Shown: piece after piece, positions 7,942 to 16,284 of the stretch
Layout: every line of letters begins with the position of its first letter
How positions within the stretch are numbered: the first letter of the stretch is position 1
DNA from: CAVORB01 sp963736235
GTDB lineage: Bacteria > Pseudomonadota > Gammaproteobacteria > Chromatiales > Chromatiaceae
Reading direction: 5' to 3'
NCBI GenBank assembly: GCA_963736235.1
Contig: CAVTOR010000018.1
Location: 1-64,000 of the forward strand
DNA: 64,000 nucleotides
Program-made: the position numbers and the translations under genes
The notes under the pieces: generated by a model
What the model saw: only the letters and a program-made list of their open reading frames with translations
Told to the model about the DNA's origin: nothing
The model's database searches: none

Positions 7942-8007
7942 CCCCGTTGGGGAGAATGCTCCCCGGTCGGGGCCGCACCTCCCCGCCCTGAATCAGAGGT
8001 GCATACC
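7942..8007 (+). promoter_or_regulatory. Repeated structured 5' leader, copy G
   Basis: CCCC (7942-7945), GGGGAG (7949-7954), CTCCCC (7959-7964), GGGG (7969-7972), then GCACCTC (7975-7981) complementary to GAGGTGC (7996-8002). The final stem is formed from different bases than the GTCTCC/GGAGAC stems of copies B, D and F, which is compensatory change in favour of a real pairing. Confidence 0.7.
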
Positions 8008-8460
8008 ATGAACTACCCAAACGACTGCCGCGGCGGTCCAACCTCCCACGGCGACGCCCGAAACATCATCGAAGCGCCCCTCGCCGACGGGGCGGTCGCA
8101 TTCCAGCTCCGCTGCCATGCGGGCCGGGATGCCTGGGACGTCCCCAAGTGGGCCGTCCTGACCATCACACCCCAGCGAGCCCGCCGTCTCCTGCAGCTCT
8201 GCGAGACCGCCCGGACCCTCGGCGTCTACAAGATCGGCGACTGCGACTACAGCCCGGACTTCCATGCCTGGGGCGAGGACGAGAACGGCGAGGAGATCCC
8301 CGGCGAGCCGGTACGCACGGAGATCGACCAGGTCTCGTGCTACGCGGACGGCGTCCGCTGGAGTGCCGCGGTGCGGCACACCGATTGTACCTTCTCGACC
8401 GAGGAGATCCCCGTCTCCCGCCTGCTGGAGATCGCCGAGCACGGCCTTGGCAAACAATAG
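8008..8460 (+). CDS. Hypothetical ICE protein, 150 aa
   Basis: Starts MNYPNDCRGGPTSHGDARNI after leader copy G. Acidic, with four cysteines and several Trp/Tyr, no signal peptide or membrane segment. Segments such as WAVLTITPQRARRLLQLCE and EIPVSRLLEIAEHGLGKQ suggest a mixed alpha/beta cytoplasmic protein. It belongs to the block that ends with the primase. The family is not recognised; uncharacterised proteins of this size are frequent next to radC and primase genes in ICEs. Confidence 0.6.
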   Translation: MNYPNDCRGGPTSHGDARNIIEAPLADGAVAFQLRCHAGRDAWDVPKWAVLTITPQRARRLLQLCETARTLGVYKIGDCDYSPDFHAWGEDENGEEIPGEPVRTEIDQVSCYADGVRWSAAVRHTDCTFSTEEIPVSRLLEIAEHGLGKQ

Positions 8461-8521
8461 CGGAGTCCGCCACGACGGACCGGCAAGTCGGCATCCGGCC
8501 GACCTCCACCCCCGACCTGGC

Positions 8522-8588
8522 CTGTGTCCTCTTCTTGGGAGACACAGCCGGCAATCCCCTTCCGAAACATCGCCCGGCAACGCCGGGC
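8522..8588 (+). promoter_or_regulatory. Two hairpins in the 141-base leader of the 8602 gene
   Basis: CTGTGTC (8522-8528) pairs with GACACAG (8541-8547), and GCCCGGC (8572-8578) with GCCGGGC (8582-8588, loop AAC), the second ending just before the AGAGGAG ribosome site. The block order of the other leaders is absent, so it is listed separately. Confidence 0.35.
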
Positions 8589-8601
8589 CAAGAGGAGATC
8601 T

Positions 8602-8808
8602 ATGAAAAGGATCCGCATCGAGGGCGCCAGCCCCGACCTGATCGCCGGCTTCGTTGCTGGCGTAGAGTGGGTCAACGACTCCGCCATCATGGTCGTCGAC
8701 CTGGACTACAGCGGCCGAACCCCGTTCGTCGTCCTGGAGGACCAGGACGGGACGGACGACAACGAAGTCCTGCGCCTGACGCTCAATGGCATCGACGCGA
8801 AGGAGTAA
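8602..8808 (+). CDS. Small hypothetical protein, 68 aa
   Basis: Starts MKRIRIEGASPDLIAGFVAG, AGAGGAG ribosome site eight bases upstream. Predicted beta-strand-rich acidic protein ending LRLTLNGIDAKE. No motif recognised. It is separated by four bases from the primase gene, so the two are probably co-translated or co-transcribed. Confidence 0.6.
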   Translation: MKRIRIEGASPDLIAGFVAGVEWVNDSAIMVVDLDYSGRTPFVVLEDQDGTDDNEVLRLTLNGIDAKE

Positions 8809-8812
8809 GGCC

Positions 8813-9865
8813 ATGGAGAAGCACATCGAGGCGCGCGAGGTGCGCCAACATGCTGCCGGCCGTTGGCTCGACATACTCGGGGCGCTCGCCCCGGTGTTGG
8901 AGACCGCGCTGAGCCGCGTCGGGCGGCACGTCCCCTGTCCCGTTCACGGCGGCACGGACGGATTCCGACTGTTCCGCGACGCGGATCTGACCGGCGGGGG
9001 CGTCTGCAACACCTGCGGGACCTTCCCCGACGGCTTCGCCCTGCTGATGTGGGTGAACCGCTGGTCCTTCCCGGAGGCGCTGCGGGCCGTTGCGCACGAG
9101 CTGCGCATGACGGATGACAGGGGGTGTGAGCCCAGACGAGTACATACCCTGAATCCGCGTCCTAAAGAGCGAGACCGGGAATCGGTGATAGAGGCCCTGA
9201 ACCGGGTCTGGGAACAAGCACTCAACCCGGCAGACCACCGCGCGACTCCAATGCGATTGTATCTCGCCAACAGGGGGCTCTCCGGGGTCAAGCTCGACGG
9301 CGAGGTCGTGCGCTTTCATCCAGCGCTGGGGTACTGGCAAAGTAACGGCCGCAACGAGCCCGAGCTGGTCGGCCGGTATCCGGCGATGGTGGCCCTGGTG
9401 GCGGGTGCGGATGGTGCACCGGTAACGGTGCACAGGACGTATCTCACGCGCGACGGACGCAAGGCGCCGATCGCGGAGCCAAAGAAGCTGATGGGCTATC
9501 CCGGTAACCGATTGGTCGGCGGAGGCATTCGGCTATTCGCCCCGGCGCCGGTGCTTGGCGTCGCGGAGGGAATCGAGACGGCACTTGCGGTGCACCTGCG
9601 AACGGGAATGCCCGTCTGGTCGGCGATATCGGCCGATCTCCTCACGAGGCTGGACCCGCCCGCGGACACCTCGTTGGTCGTGGTCTGGGCGGACCGGGAT
9701 CGATCAGGCGCTGGAGAAGCAGCGGCAATGACGTTCCGCGAACGGCTTCTGCATCGTGGGATCCAGGTCGCCATCCATCTGCCCCCGGGACCGATACCGG
9801 CAGGCGCGAAAGGAATCGACTGGGCCGACGTCTGGTGCAATCGCACTGAGCGGGCCGTTGCTTGA
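8813..9865 (+). CDS. Zinc-finger Toprim primase/helicase-like protein of mobile elements
   Basis: 350 residues. N-terminal zinc ribbon of the P4-alpha type: CPVHGG (residues about 43-48) and CNTCG (about 64-68). C-terminal Toprim_3-like domain: GVAEGIETALAV supplies the catalytic Glu and VVVWADRDRSGAGEAA the D-x-D metal site. These parts are typical of plasmid and phage primases that lack a helicase domain. It would make primers during element transfer or replication. Start at ATG 8813 after TAAGG. An intrinsic terminator follows at 9897, closing the first ICE block. Confidence 0.8.
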   Translation: MEKHIEAREVRQHAAGRWLDILGALAPVLETALSRVGRHVPCPVHGGTDGFRLFRDADLTGGGVCNTCGTFPDGFALLMWVNRWSFPEALRAVAHELRMTDDRGCEPRRVHTLNPRPKERDRESVIEALNRVWEQALNPADHRATPMRLYLANRGLSGVKLDGEVVRFHPALGYWQSNGRNEPELVGRYPAMVALVAGADGAPVTVHRTYLTRDGRKAPIAEPKKLMGYPGNRLVGGGIRLFAPAPVLGVAEGIETALAVHLRTGMPVWSAISADLLTRLDPPADTSLVVVWADRDRSGAGEAAAMTFRERLLHRGIQVAIHLPPGPIPAGAKGIDWADVWCNRTERAVA

Positions 9866-9896
9866 TTTGGCTGACTTGATAGATTCTGCACACTAA

Positions 9897-9930
9897 GACC
9901 ACGCGCGGTGATCCGGCGTGGTCTTTTTTT
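9897..9930 (+). terminator. Rho-independent terminator after the primase
   Basis: GACCACGC (9897-9904) pairs over eight bases with GCGTGGTC (9916-9923), followed by a run of seven further T. It is a textbook intrinsic terminator 31 bases after the primase stop. Confidence 0.9.
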
Positions 9931-10163
9931 CTGTGGTCGTTCGCCATCCGCCAGGCGAGTTAATCCCTGCCGGTGTTGCGGAAACCGCGAGTTTCGGCCA
10001 AGCGGAAAGCGAGTCAACGTGCTTGCGGTTGATCCAACGCTCTGTACCGATACAAAGGGGTACTCAGGGACTCGCACACGAGGGTACCGCAGGGGTTGTG
10101 TAACAATGGCGCCGCTGACGCGCCACGCCCGGAACCCTGACGCCCTTCCGAGAGAAAAACTGC

Positions 10164-10424
10164 ATGGCCGAGAGATTCACCGCGAAGCAAGGCCAGTACC
10201 TGGCATTTATCCACAATTACATCGTGATGTTCGGACAACCGCCGGCCGAGGCGGAGCTGCAGCGCTTCTTCGGGACAACACCGCCAACTGTCCATCAGAT
10301 GCTTCGAAAGCTGGCGGACAGGGGGCTCATCAGCCGTATAGCGGGCCAGGCGCGATCAAGCGAGGTGCTTATCGATCCCGAAGAGATTCCCCGACTCGTG
10401 CGACCACAGGCACCCGATACCTGA
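10164..10424 (+). CDS. LexA N-terminal-like winged-helix protein
   Basis: 86 residues: FTAKQGQYLAFIHNYIVMFG, then GQPPAEAELQRFFGTTPPTVHQMLRKLADRGLISR, the three-helix winged-helix pattern of the LexA DNA-binding domain (open with a helix, recognition helix T-x-P-T-V-H-x-M-L-x-x-L, then a wing). The LexA peptidase domain is absent, so it is a stand-alone DNA-binding protein of a kind common in Gammaproteobacteria and mobile elements. Start ATG 10164. Targets are unknown. It is the first gene after the terminator and may regulate the neighbours. Confidence 0.7.
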   Translation: MAERFTAKQGQYLAFIHNYIVMFGQPPAEAELQRFFGTTPPTVHQMLRKLADRGLISRIAGQARSSEVLIDPEEIPRLVRPQAPDT

Positions 10425-10521
10425 GACAGGCCCTCAGGAGGCGGTACGTGACCCTTCCCCAAATCCTTGCCTTGGAACGGTTGCCACTACACTTGACGCC
10501 GGGCTGGCCGGTGACAGCGAA

Positions 10522-10710
10522 ATGCTCAACATGGAGCGGATCGATCCCGAGTGGACATTGCCGAGCAGGATCGCCGACAAGCCGATGGCGTGGATGGTGA
10601 TGGTCGACGGCATGATCGTGGATATCCGGCGGATGGCGCGTGAGCTTCAGCAAGCGGCATTTGCAGAAGGCTTGATTCCGTACGTTCCGGAACGGGGACA
10701 GGACGACTGA
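10522..10710 (+). CDS. Small hypothetical protein, 62 aa
   Basis: MLNMERIDPEWTLPSRIADK at the start; a central PMAWMVMVDGMIVDIRRM with a likely beta hairpin, then an Ala/Glu helix and a charged tail. No signal peptide. It lies 97 bases downstream of the LexA-like gene and converges with the minus-strand SEC-C gene, with seven bases between the stops. Family not recognised. Confidence 0.5.
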   Translation: MLNMERIDPEWTLPSRIADKPMAWMVMVDGMIVDIRRMARELQQAAFAEGLIPYVPERGQDD

Positions 10711-10717
10711 CAGCGGG

Positions 10718-11404
10718 TCAGTGGAGGGTTGCCGCCGCTCCGCAACACTTCTTGTACTTCGTTCCGCTGCCGCATGGACAGGGATCGTTGCGCCCCACCT
10801 TGGCCGTGTGCCATCGGAACGGTTTCGGCTGATCCACTGGCTTCAGACCGGCTCTGTCGATGGATCCCGAGCACCGACTCCGGGATGGCGTCCGTCAGCT
10901 GCTCGACCTTGTCGGGATGGTTGAGCAGGTCATTAGACTCCGAGTCGTCGTCACCAAGGTCTGCCAGCGCCGCGACAGGCGGGAGCAGCTCGTCGATCGC
11001 ATCCAGGTGGGGCTCCCAAGCCTCGTACTTCAGCCGTATTCCCCCCATGAAGCCCCAGCACCAGCCCTGGGCGACAAAGGTGGTTTCGCCACTGGCGAGG
11101 GTCGTCTCCAACATCAGCGGCCCGAGCTCCTCGCCCGCCTGAAACATGCTGGCGATGTCGTTGTGCATGCGCATGATCAGCGCCGTGATGTCTCCGGCCT
11201 GCTCGGTGGACGCGAATCGCGGCTCTTCGTCCGTGCGCCAGACGCCTGGCAGCCACTCGCTCGGCAATACCGGAACGGGGCAGCAGACGATCGCCATCAG
11301 GAACCCGTGCTGCACGTCGGCGCCTCGGAGGTAATGTCCAACGTCAGGAACGCATCGAGGGTATCGATCTCGGCGTCGGCAAGTGATTTGCTCGAGGTGT
11401 CCAT
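10718..11404 (-). pseudogene. UPF0149 (YecA/YgfB-like) protein with C-terminal SEC-C motif, two frameshifts
   Basis: On the minus strand the ATG at 11404 opens MDTSSKSLADAEIDTLDAFL. A frameshift near 11310-11330 leads to GFLMAIVCCPVPVLPSEWLPGV, the UPF0149 core, and a second near 10855 leads to the zinc-binding tail VGRNDPCPCGSGTKYKKCCG with the stop at 10718-10720. The order UPF0149 domain then SEC-C (C-x-C-x8-C-C) is that of the YecA family, cytoplasmic proteins possibly connected with SecA or with stress. The repaired length is near 228 residues. Well-preserved residues on both sides of each break argue for recent damage or indel errors. Confidence 0.7.
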
Positions 11405-11860
11405 CGGTCGGCTATGGGGTTTTGACAGATACAAACAATCCGGCGATGACTGGGCTCTCGGACGGAAAGTCGTGGATGGTGAAATCCGTCGTTGCGAGCG
11501 GCAATGGCATCCGATCTGCCAAGGATGTTCCTAACCGACCGGGAGATCTCACCGATGCTCGGCAAAGCTCCCCGTTGCTTTCATGCCCTGATGACCTTGG
11601 CGGCAAAGACGCGAGGGTCCATGGTCACCACGGGGCACATTGGGTTCGTGAGCGGCGATCAGCCGGCCCCCTTTAGCCCCAAGCGGCCACTTCCGCCGAT
11701 GCAAACGGCGCTGAATGTAACCCGTGCCAAATCTACGCCTGCTCGCGTTGAGCGTCTCGTCGAACACCGCGTTGACTCGCCGTTTTCCGACGACTACGCT
11801 CTTCGCGCATGTAGACACACGCCGTCGTCGTCCGTTTTCCTTCCCGAAAGCGGAGCAACA
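11405..11860. other. 456-base stretch without a recognised gene
   Basis: This stretch separates the UPF0149 remnant from the hydrolase gene. Frames are open in places, but codon use and composition do not support a gene, and no clear hairpin terminator or promoter stands out. It should contain divergent promoters for the two flanking genes. Confidence 0.4.
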
Positions 11861-12889
11861 GTGAGCCGCAAGCCGATGTTCCATTCGTTGAGAATTTCTA
11901 GTCCGGTTTTCGCGGCACTTCTTCTCGCCGTCGTTGCCGCCGATGCGCGCGCGGCAGGTGTGCGGCTGGAGAATTACCAATATCCATTTCCTGTAGAGAC
12001 ATTCGCCTTCGAGAGCCAGAGACAGGACCTCGAGATGGCCTTCATGGATATCCAGCCCGAGGGCGAAGCCAAGGGAACGGTCGTGCTCCTACACGGCAAA
12101 AACTTCTCTGGCGCCTATTGGGAAGAGACGGCAAAAGCACTCTCCGCGGTTGGGTATCGCGTCCTGATGCCGGATCAGATCGGGTTCGGTAAGTCGTCCA
12201 AACCGGAGCACTATCAGTTCTCGTTCGCGCAGCTTGCGACGAACACGAACGCGCTGCTGAGAAACCTCGGGATCGAAAAGGCCTTCATCCTCGGGCACTC
12301 GATGGGCGGGATGTTGGCGACGCGATACGCGCTGATGTTTCCCAAGGAAACGACGGCGCTCATTCTCGAAAATCCCATCGGACTCGAGGATTGGCTGGCG
12401 AAAGGAGTCCCCTACACGACGATTGATGCAATCTATCGCCAGGAGCTCGGCAAGACGCCGGAGAAAATCCGGCAGTACCAGTTGAAGAGCTATTACGACG
12501 GAAAATGGAAGCCCGCATACGACCCTTGGGTGGCGTTGCTGGCGAGCTTCATCGAGAGCCCCGATTACCCGCGCATGGCGTGGAATCAGGCGCTCACCTA
12601 CGACATGATCGTCACCCAGCCCGTCTACTACCAGTTCGGCGAGATCGCCGTGCCCACCCTGCTCATTATCGGTCAACGGGACCGTACCGCCATCGGTCGA
12701 AACAACGCGCCGCCGGAGCTCGCGGGGAAACTTGGTGATTATCCCAAGCTTGGACGCGCAACCGACGCCGCGATTCCGGATTCGAAGCTCGTCGAGATCG
12801 ACGGCGTCGGTCACCTGCCGCACATCGAGGCATTTCCGCGATTCATTGAGCCTTTGAAGGAGTTTCTGGCGCAACAGGCGACACCCTGA
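11861..12889 (+). CDS. Secreted or periplasmic alpha/beta hydrolase
   Basis: About 342 residues from GTG 11861 (GGAG six bases before), or ATG 11876. An N-terminal signal peptide (hydrophobic PVFAALLLAVVAADARAA) is followed by a classical alpha/beta-hydrolase fold: oxyanion LLHGKNFSG, nucleophile elbow GHSMGG (Ser), acid loop IGQRDRTAIG (Asp) and GVGHLPHIEAF (His). The closest general group is the haloalkane dehalogenase/BioH-like esterases, but the halide-binding tryptophan pair cannot be judged here. It faces other chromosomal-type genes rather than the ICE module. Substrate unknown. Confidence 0.8.
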   Translation: MSRKPMFHSLRISSPVFAALLLAVVAADARAAGVRLENYQYPFPVETFAFESQRQDLEMAFMDIQPEGEAKGTVVLLHGKNFSGAYWEETAKALSAVGYRVLMPDQIGFGKSSKPEHYQFSFAQLATNTNALLRNLGIEKAFILGHSMGGMLATRYALMFPKETTALILENPIGLEDWLAKGVPYTTIDAIYRQELGKTPEKIRQYQLKSYYDGKWKPAYDPWVALLASFIESPDYPRMAWNQALTYDMIVTQPVYYQFGEIAVPTLLIIGQRDRTAIGRNNAPPELAGKLGDYPKLGRATDAAIPDSKLVEIDGVGHLPHIEAFPRFIEPLKEFLAQQATP

Positions 12890-13084
12890 CGTCGCGCAGA
12901 AAACGCTGATCCCTATGGCTCGAGGTTCGCGCCAGCCTCAGGTTTCCCCCCATGAGGGCACGTATCAGACGGAGCAGGGACTACGGCGAAAGTCCGGGGA
13001 AGACGCCAGCCGCTGTCGTCCGACATTTCTGACCCGGTGGAGGACGACTGGAACGAGTCCTCACCGAGTGCGCCGAACGGCTAG

Positions 13085-13676
13085 GCGTTCCACCACCTGT
13101 TTCCCGAAGTCTTCCACGACCCTGAGGACACAAGGCGCGACGACCTCTCGCTGGAGCATCGGCGCTCACTCCGGCTCTTCACCGAAGCATTCGCGGCCCG
13201 TGACATCGCAGATCCGCTGCGGTCCTTCGACGAAGGGCAGTCTTCCGACGCCGTCGCGCGGATTCTTCATGACCACGACCAGGTTGTCGCAGGAGTGCGT
13301 AGAGACAGATTGTCGGTCGGTTACCTGTGCCAAGATGACCTGAACGCGGGAGACTTGCCGGCAGTATCGCCGTGACTTCCGAGAAGATCAGATTATAGCG
13401 GGCGATGCGCCGCTGTCGGACGTGATCGATGTGCTGACCCGCCGGGACTTCTGCTTCGTGACTTCCATGGGAGATGTGGCCGCCGTCATCGATCGCGGTT
13501 GCGTCTGGGCCATGGTAGCCGGCCCCTCTCACGGCTACTTGTTGATCATGGCGCGCAACCCCACCCTACCGGACGAGACCCTCGAACCGCTGCTCGACCA
13601 GGCCATAGACGCCGGTTTCGACCTCACCGGTCTCGTATGGGTGAAACAGGGCCGGGCCAGGATGTCGGAACGCTGA
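13085..13676 (+). pseudogene. CBS-domain gene remnant joined to a lipocalin (Blc) C-terminal remnant
   Basis: From about 13085 one frame reads AFHHLFPEVFHDPEDTRRDD and then LRSFDEGQSSDAVARILHDH, a first CBS-like unit, to a stop near 13374. After a frameshift a second unit, REDQIIAGDAPLSDVIDVLT to GDVAAVIDR, continues in the other frame. Right after AAVIDR the sequence becomes VWAMVAGPSHGYLLIMARNP and a Val-Trp-Val-Lys-Gln tail, the C-terminal strands of a bacterial lipocalin. CBS proteins of this type normally continue with another helix at that point, so a deletion or recombination junction near 13494-13500 is inferred. No start codon or intact product is evident. Confidence 0.5.
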
Positions 13677-13694
13677 GTGGATACTTGGGCAGCC

Positions 13695-14300
13695 ATGAGA
13701 ACCTGCCACAACCCGGTTCATCGTCCAGTAACGCTGTGCCTTAGCCTGGCCCTGGCCGCACTCACTTGGAGCACGCCATTGCCCGCAGACGAACCCTTGA
13801 TCCTCGATGACCGCGCCAGCGGCACCCTGTGCGTGAGCAGCGGGGCCTGCTGGAGGCTCATCACCGACCAGGTGATGGGTGGCGTCTCGGCAGGTCACTT
13901 GGAGCCGACGACGGTCGCAGCGCGCCCGTGCCTTCGCCTCACCGGCGACGTCAGTCTGCTGAACAACGGCGGTTTCGTGCAGGCCAGCCTCGACCTGGAT
14001 CAGGTCGGACCCCTGGACGCCCGCGCCTACGCCGGCATCGAGGTCGACGTCTACGGCAATGGTCAGGGCTACAACCTGCACTTGCGCACCGCTGACACCC
14101 GCATCGTATGGCAGTCCTACCGGGCCAGCTTTCAGGCGACGCCCAGCTGGCAAACGGTGCGGTTGCCGTTCCGGCAGTTTGAGCCCTATCGCATCGACCG
14201 GCCCTTGGATCTGGCCAGGCTCAAGCGCCTGGGCCTGGTGGCCATTGGCCGGGAGATGCGAGCGGATCTCTGCATTGCCCGGCTCGCCCTCTACCCCTGA
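13695..14300 (+). CDS. CIA30-family (NDUFAF1-like) exported protein
   Basis: 201 residues from ATG 13695 (an in-frame GTG lies at 13677). Signal peptide: CLSLALAALTWSTPLPADEP. The core DQVMGGVSAGHLEP, then LTGDVSLLNNGGFVQASLDL and YAGIEVDVYGNGQGYNLHLR, is the diagnostic CIA30 beta-sandwich sequence known from complex I assembly factor NDUFAF1 and from many bacterial proteins of unknown role. The conserved LGLVAIGREMR strand ends the domain. Bacterial members are not known to assemble complex I. It follows the chimeric remnant directly. Confidence 0.8.
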   Translation: MRTCHNPVHRPVTLCLSLALAALTWSTPLPADEPLILDDRASGTLCVSSGACWRLITDQVMGGVSAGHLEPTTVAARPCLRLTGDVSLLNNGGFVQASLDLDQVGPLDARAYAGIEVDVYGNGQGYNLHLRTADTRIVWQSYRASFQATPSWQTVRLPFRQFEPYRIDRPLDLARLKRLGLVAIGREMRADLCIARLALYP

Positions 14301-14335
14301 GCCCGCGCCGGGTCTATCCCTAAACCGGAGCCCAA

Positions 14336-14551
14336 GATGCCCTCGTCCACTTCCATGTGATCGACGCGAGCGGCCAGGCGCAGACCGGGGCGGCGGCCTT
14401 TACGCGACTCTGGGCATGCTATCCGCGGCTGCGCGGCATGGCGCGGCTGGCACAGCGACCAGGGGTCGCCAAGTGGCTGGAGTGGGGTTACCGGGGCTTC
14501 CTGCGCCTTGCGGCCCGGAATTGCCCGACTCCTTCCACCGGTGGTCCCTGA
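14336..14551 (+). pseudogene. DCC-family (DUF393) thiol-disulfide protein, C-terminal fragment
   Basis: The frame DALVHFHVIDASGQAQTGAA followed by FTRLWACYPRLRGMARLAQR and WLEWGYRGFLRLAARN matches the second half of DCC proteins, which carry a variable I-D-x-x-G, a-x-A-F-x-x-L-W and a final Y-R-x-F-A-R. The N-terminal half with the DxCC motif is missing and the tail runs out of frame after about 14520. It is therefore a remnant. Confidence 0.5.
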
Positions 14552-14700
14552 GTCGCCAGGGGCGCTGCTCCAGCAACGGATTCGGGTTTCGACGGCTTCT
14601 TGCCGCTCTCGCGGATCCCGCCCTGCTCGATGACGAGATCATAGTCGTAGCGCTCGCCTTCGACCTCGATCTCGCCGAACGTCTGCATGCGCATCTTCAT
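14488..14700 (-). pseudogene. Mth938-like (DUF498) protein, N-terminal fragment
   Basis: The minus strand reads MKMRMQTFGEIEVEGERYDY from ATG 14700, then DLVIEQGG-x-RESGKKPSKP, matching the start of small Mth938-like proteins. The conserved second half (a GHTPLS-type segment) is absent; instead the reading runs into sequence overlapping the DCC fragment on the other strand. Two broken genes thus meet at about 14520-14600. Confidence 0.45.
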
Positions 14701-14709
14701 GGATCTCAC

Positions 14710-15022
14710 TCCTCGGGAGCTGCCACGATCCGAGTATTGGTTAGTCTTGCTATCTGCTCGGATCCCGATCCCGGGTTAGGAAATCGCTCGCTCTCGCGGT
14801 TGGGCTGTCTCGATCGGATACGGGTGATCCCTTCCAACACAAACTGCCTGGGACCAACCCCTTCGACCAGCATTACACTACCAGCAGGTGGGAAGGAGCC
14901 AATTTGAAGTCCCGAGCGCAGGTTTCCTGGGGCGTCGGGTAGCGAGGAACAGCGCGACGCGGTCGCCGCCTTCCGGCCCTTAGGCGGTTGGTTCTCTCAT
15001 CGCTGCAGATCGTGAGGTAGGC
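14710..15022. other. 313-base stretch without a recognised gene
   Basis: This gap lies between the Mth938-like remnant and the small membrane protein gene. No convincing coding frame, inverted repeat or RNA gene is visible. It is expected to carry the promoters of the flanking genes. Confidence 0.4.
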
Positions 15023-15187
15023 ATGCGTCTCACAGAGCGTCTCATCTGGGCGTTGCTCATCGTCATCGTCGACGCCGCGGCTTTCGCGGTGCCCCTTGCG
15101 GCACTCCTGATCGCGTACGTCCTGCTCGCCCGCCCACCCTGGTTTCGGGATTGGGTGGAGCGCCTATACCACGAGACGCCTCATTAG
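15023..15187 (+). CDS. Small membrane protein, 54 aa
   Basis: ATG 15023 reads MRLTERLIWALLIVIVDAAA and then a second hydrophobic run VPLAALLIAYVLLARPPWF, giving one long or two short membrane segments, and ends DWVERLYHETPH. GTGAGGTAGGC supplies a GAGG ribosome site. The pattern of hydrophobic helix followed by PPWF-R-x-W-V/L and charged tail resembles short inner-membrane proteins common in Gammaproteobacteria. Function unknown. Confidence 0.55.
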   Translation: MRLTERLIWALLIVIVDAAAFAVPLAALLIAYVLLARPPWFRDWVERLYHETPH

Positions 15188-15283
15188 CGTCTTGCCGCGG
15201 CAAGATCACGACCCGCACCGGGGACAGCCTTGCGGCAATGACGAGGCGGGCACTCCACGTTCCCATGGCTGTCTGAGTACCTC

Positions 15284-16150
15284 ATGAACGGCGTAATGAC
15301 GTTTGGCCTGGTCCTCGCGCTCACGGTGGCGGTGGTCCCGGCAGGTGTGCACCTGGGTTTTCGCGCCCGCCGCGTCCGCGAAACCGGGACGCCGGCCGAC
15401 CACGGTTTCGCCTTTGAGGCGGTCCGCATCCCCACGGTGCAAGGCCGCAACCTTTTCGGCTGGCTGCTGCCGGCGCCGGCAGCCACCCGCACCGTCGTCG
15501 TGCTGCACGGGTGGGGCAGCAATTCTGAGCAGATGCTGCCGATCGCCGCGCCGCTGCGGCGTGCCGGTCTCAACGAGCTGCTCTGCGATGCCCGCAATCA
15601 CGGCCAGAGCGATTCTGACACCTTCTCCTCTTTGCCGCGTTTCGCCGAGGACCTGGGCCAGGCGATCGCATGGCTCAAACGCCACGATCCGGGTCGCGCC
15701 GCGCATGTCGCGGTGCTTGGCCACTCGGTCGGGGCCGGTGCCGCCCTGTTCGAGGCCTCACGGAACCGCGACATCGCGGCGGTGATCAGCATCGCGGCCT
15801 TCGCCCATCCGGCTGAGGTGACCCGGCGCTACCTGCGCCGCCTCCATTTGCCGCACCTCATCACCGTCCTGGTGATCCGCTACGTGGAGTGGGTGATCGG
15901 ATACCGTTTCGAGACCATCGCACCGGTCAACACCGTGTGCCGGATCGCTTGTCCGGTCCTGCTGGTTCACGGGCGGGACGATCAGACAGTCCCGGTCGAC
16001 GACGCGCGCCGCATTGCGGGCCATTGCCGTGCGCTCCACGTGCGCCTCCTGGAGATCGCGGACGCGGGACACGACTCCACGGAGCAGATCCAGCGATACG
16101 CCGGGGAGCTTCTGCGCTTTCTTGAGGCGAGCTGGACGGCGCGCGCGTGA
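15284..16150 (+). CDS. Membrane-anchored alpha/beta hydrolase (BEM46/YqkD-like)
   Basis: 288 residues. The N-terminal helix MTFGLVLALTVAVVPAGVHL is a likely uncleaved anchor. It is followed by a hydrolase with LHGWGSNSEQ (oxyanion), GHSVGAGAALF (nucleophile Ser), LLVHGRDDQTVPVDDARRIA (acid Asp) and ADAGHDSTEQ (His). This layout matches the BEM46/YqkD group of serine hydrolases with a TM anchor. Substrate is unknown; peptidase and esterase activities have both been reported in the group. Start ATG 15284. Confidence 0.8.
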   Translation: MNGVMTFGLVLALTVAVVPAGVHLGFRARRVRETGTPADHGFAFEAVRIPTVQGRNLFGWLLPAPAATRTVVVLHGWGSNSEQMLPIAAPLRRAGLNELLCDARNHGQSDSDTFSSLPRFAEDLGQAIAWLKRHDPGRAAHVAVLGHSVGAGAALFEASRNRDIAAVISIAAFAHPAEVTRRYLRRLHLPHLITVLVIRYVEWVIGYRFETIAPVNTVCRIACPVLLVHGRDDQTVPVDDARRIAGHCRALHVRLLEIADAGHDSTEQIQRYAGELLRFLEASWTARA

Positions 16151-16284
16151 CAGCTTCCGGGCGCTCCGGCCCGGCGGGTCCATCCCCGCACCCGACACCT
16201 GTCCCGGCGTGTGTACCCGTGCGTCGATTTCCTGGCGGAGCGCTTCGCCGGCGTGCCGTATTGGGACCGCTGCCTGGAAAACGA

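Noticed and set aside
12915..13343. 142-codon frame as a gene
   Set aside because: Arg/Ser/Thr-rich shadow frame; the CBS-like sequence is in a different frame of the same stretch.
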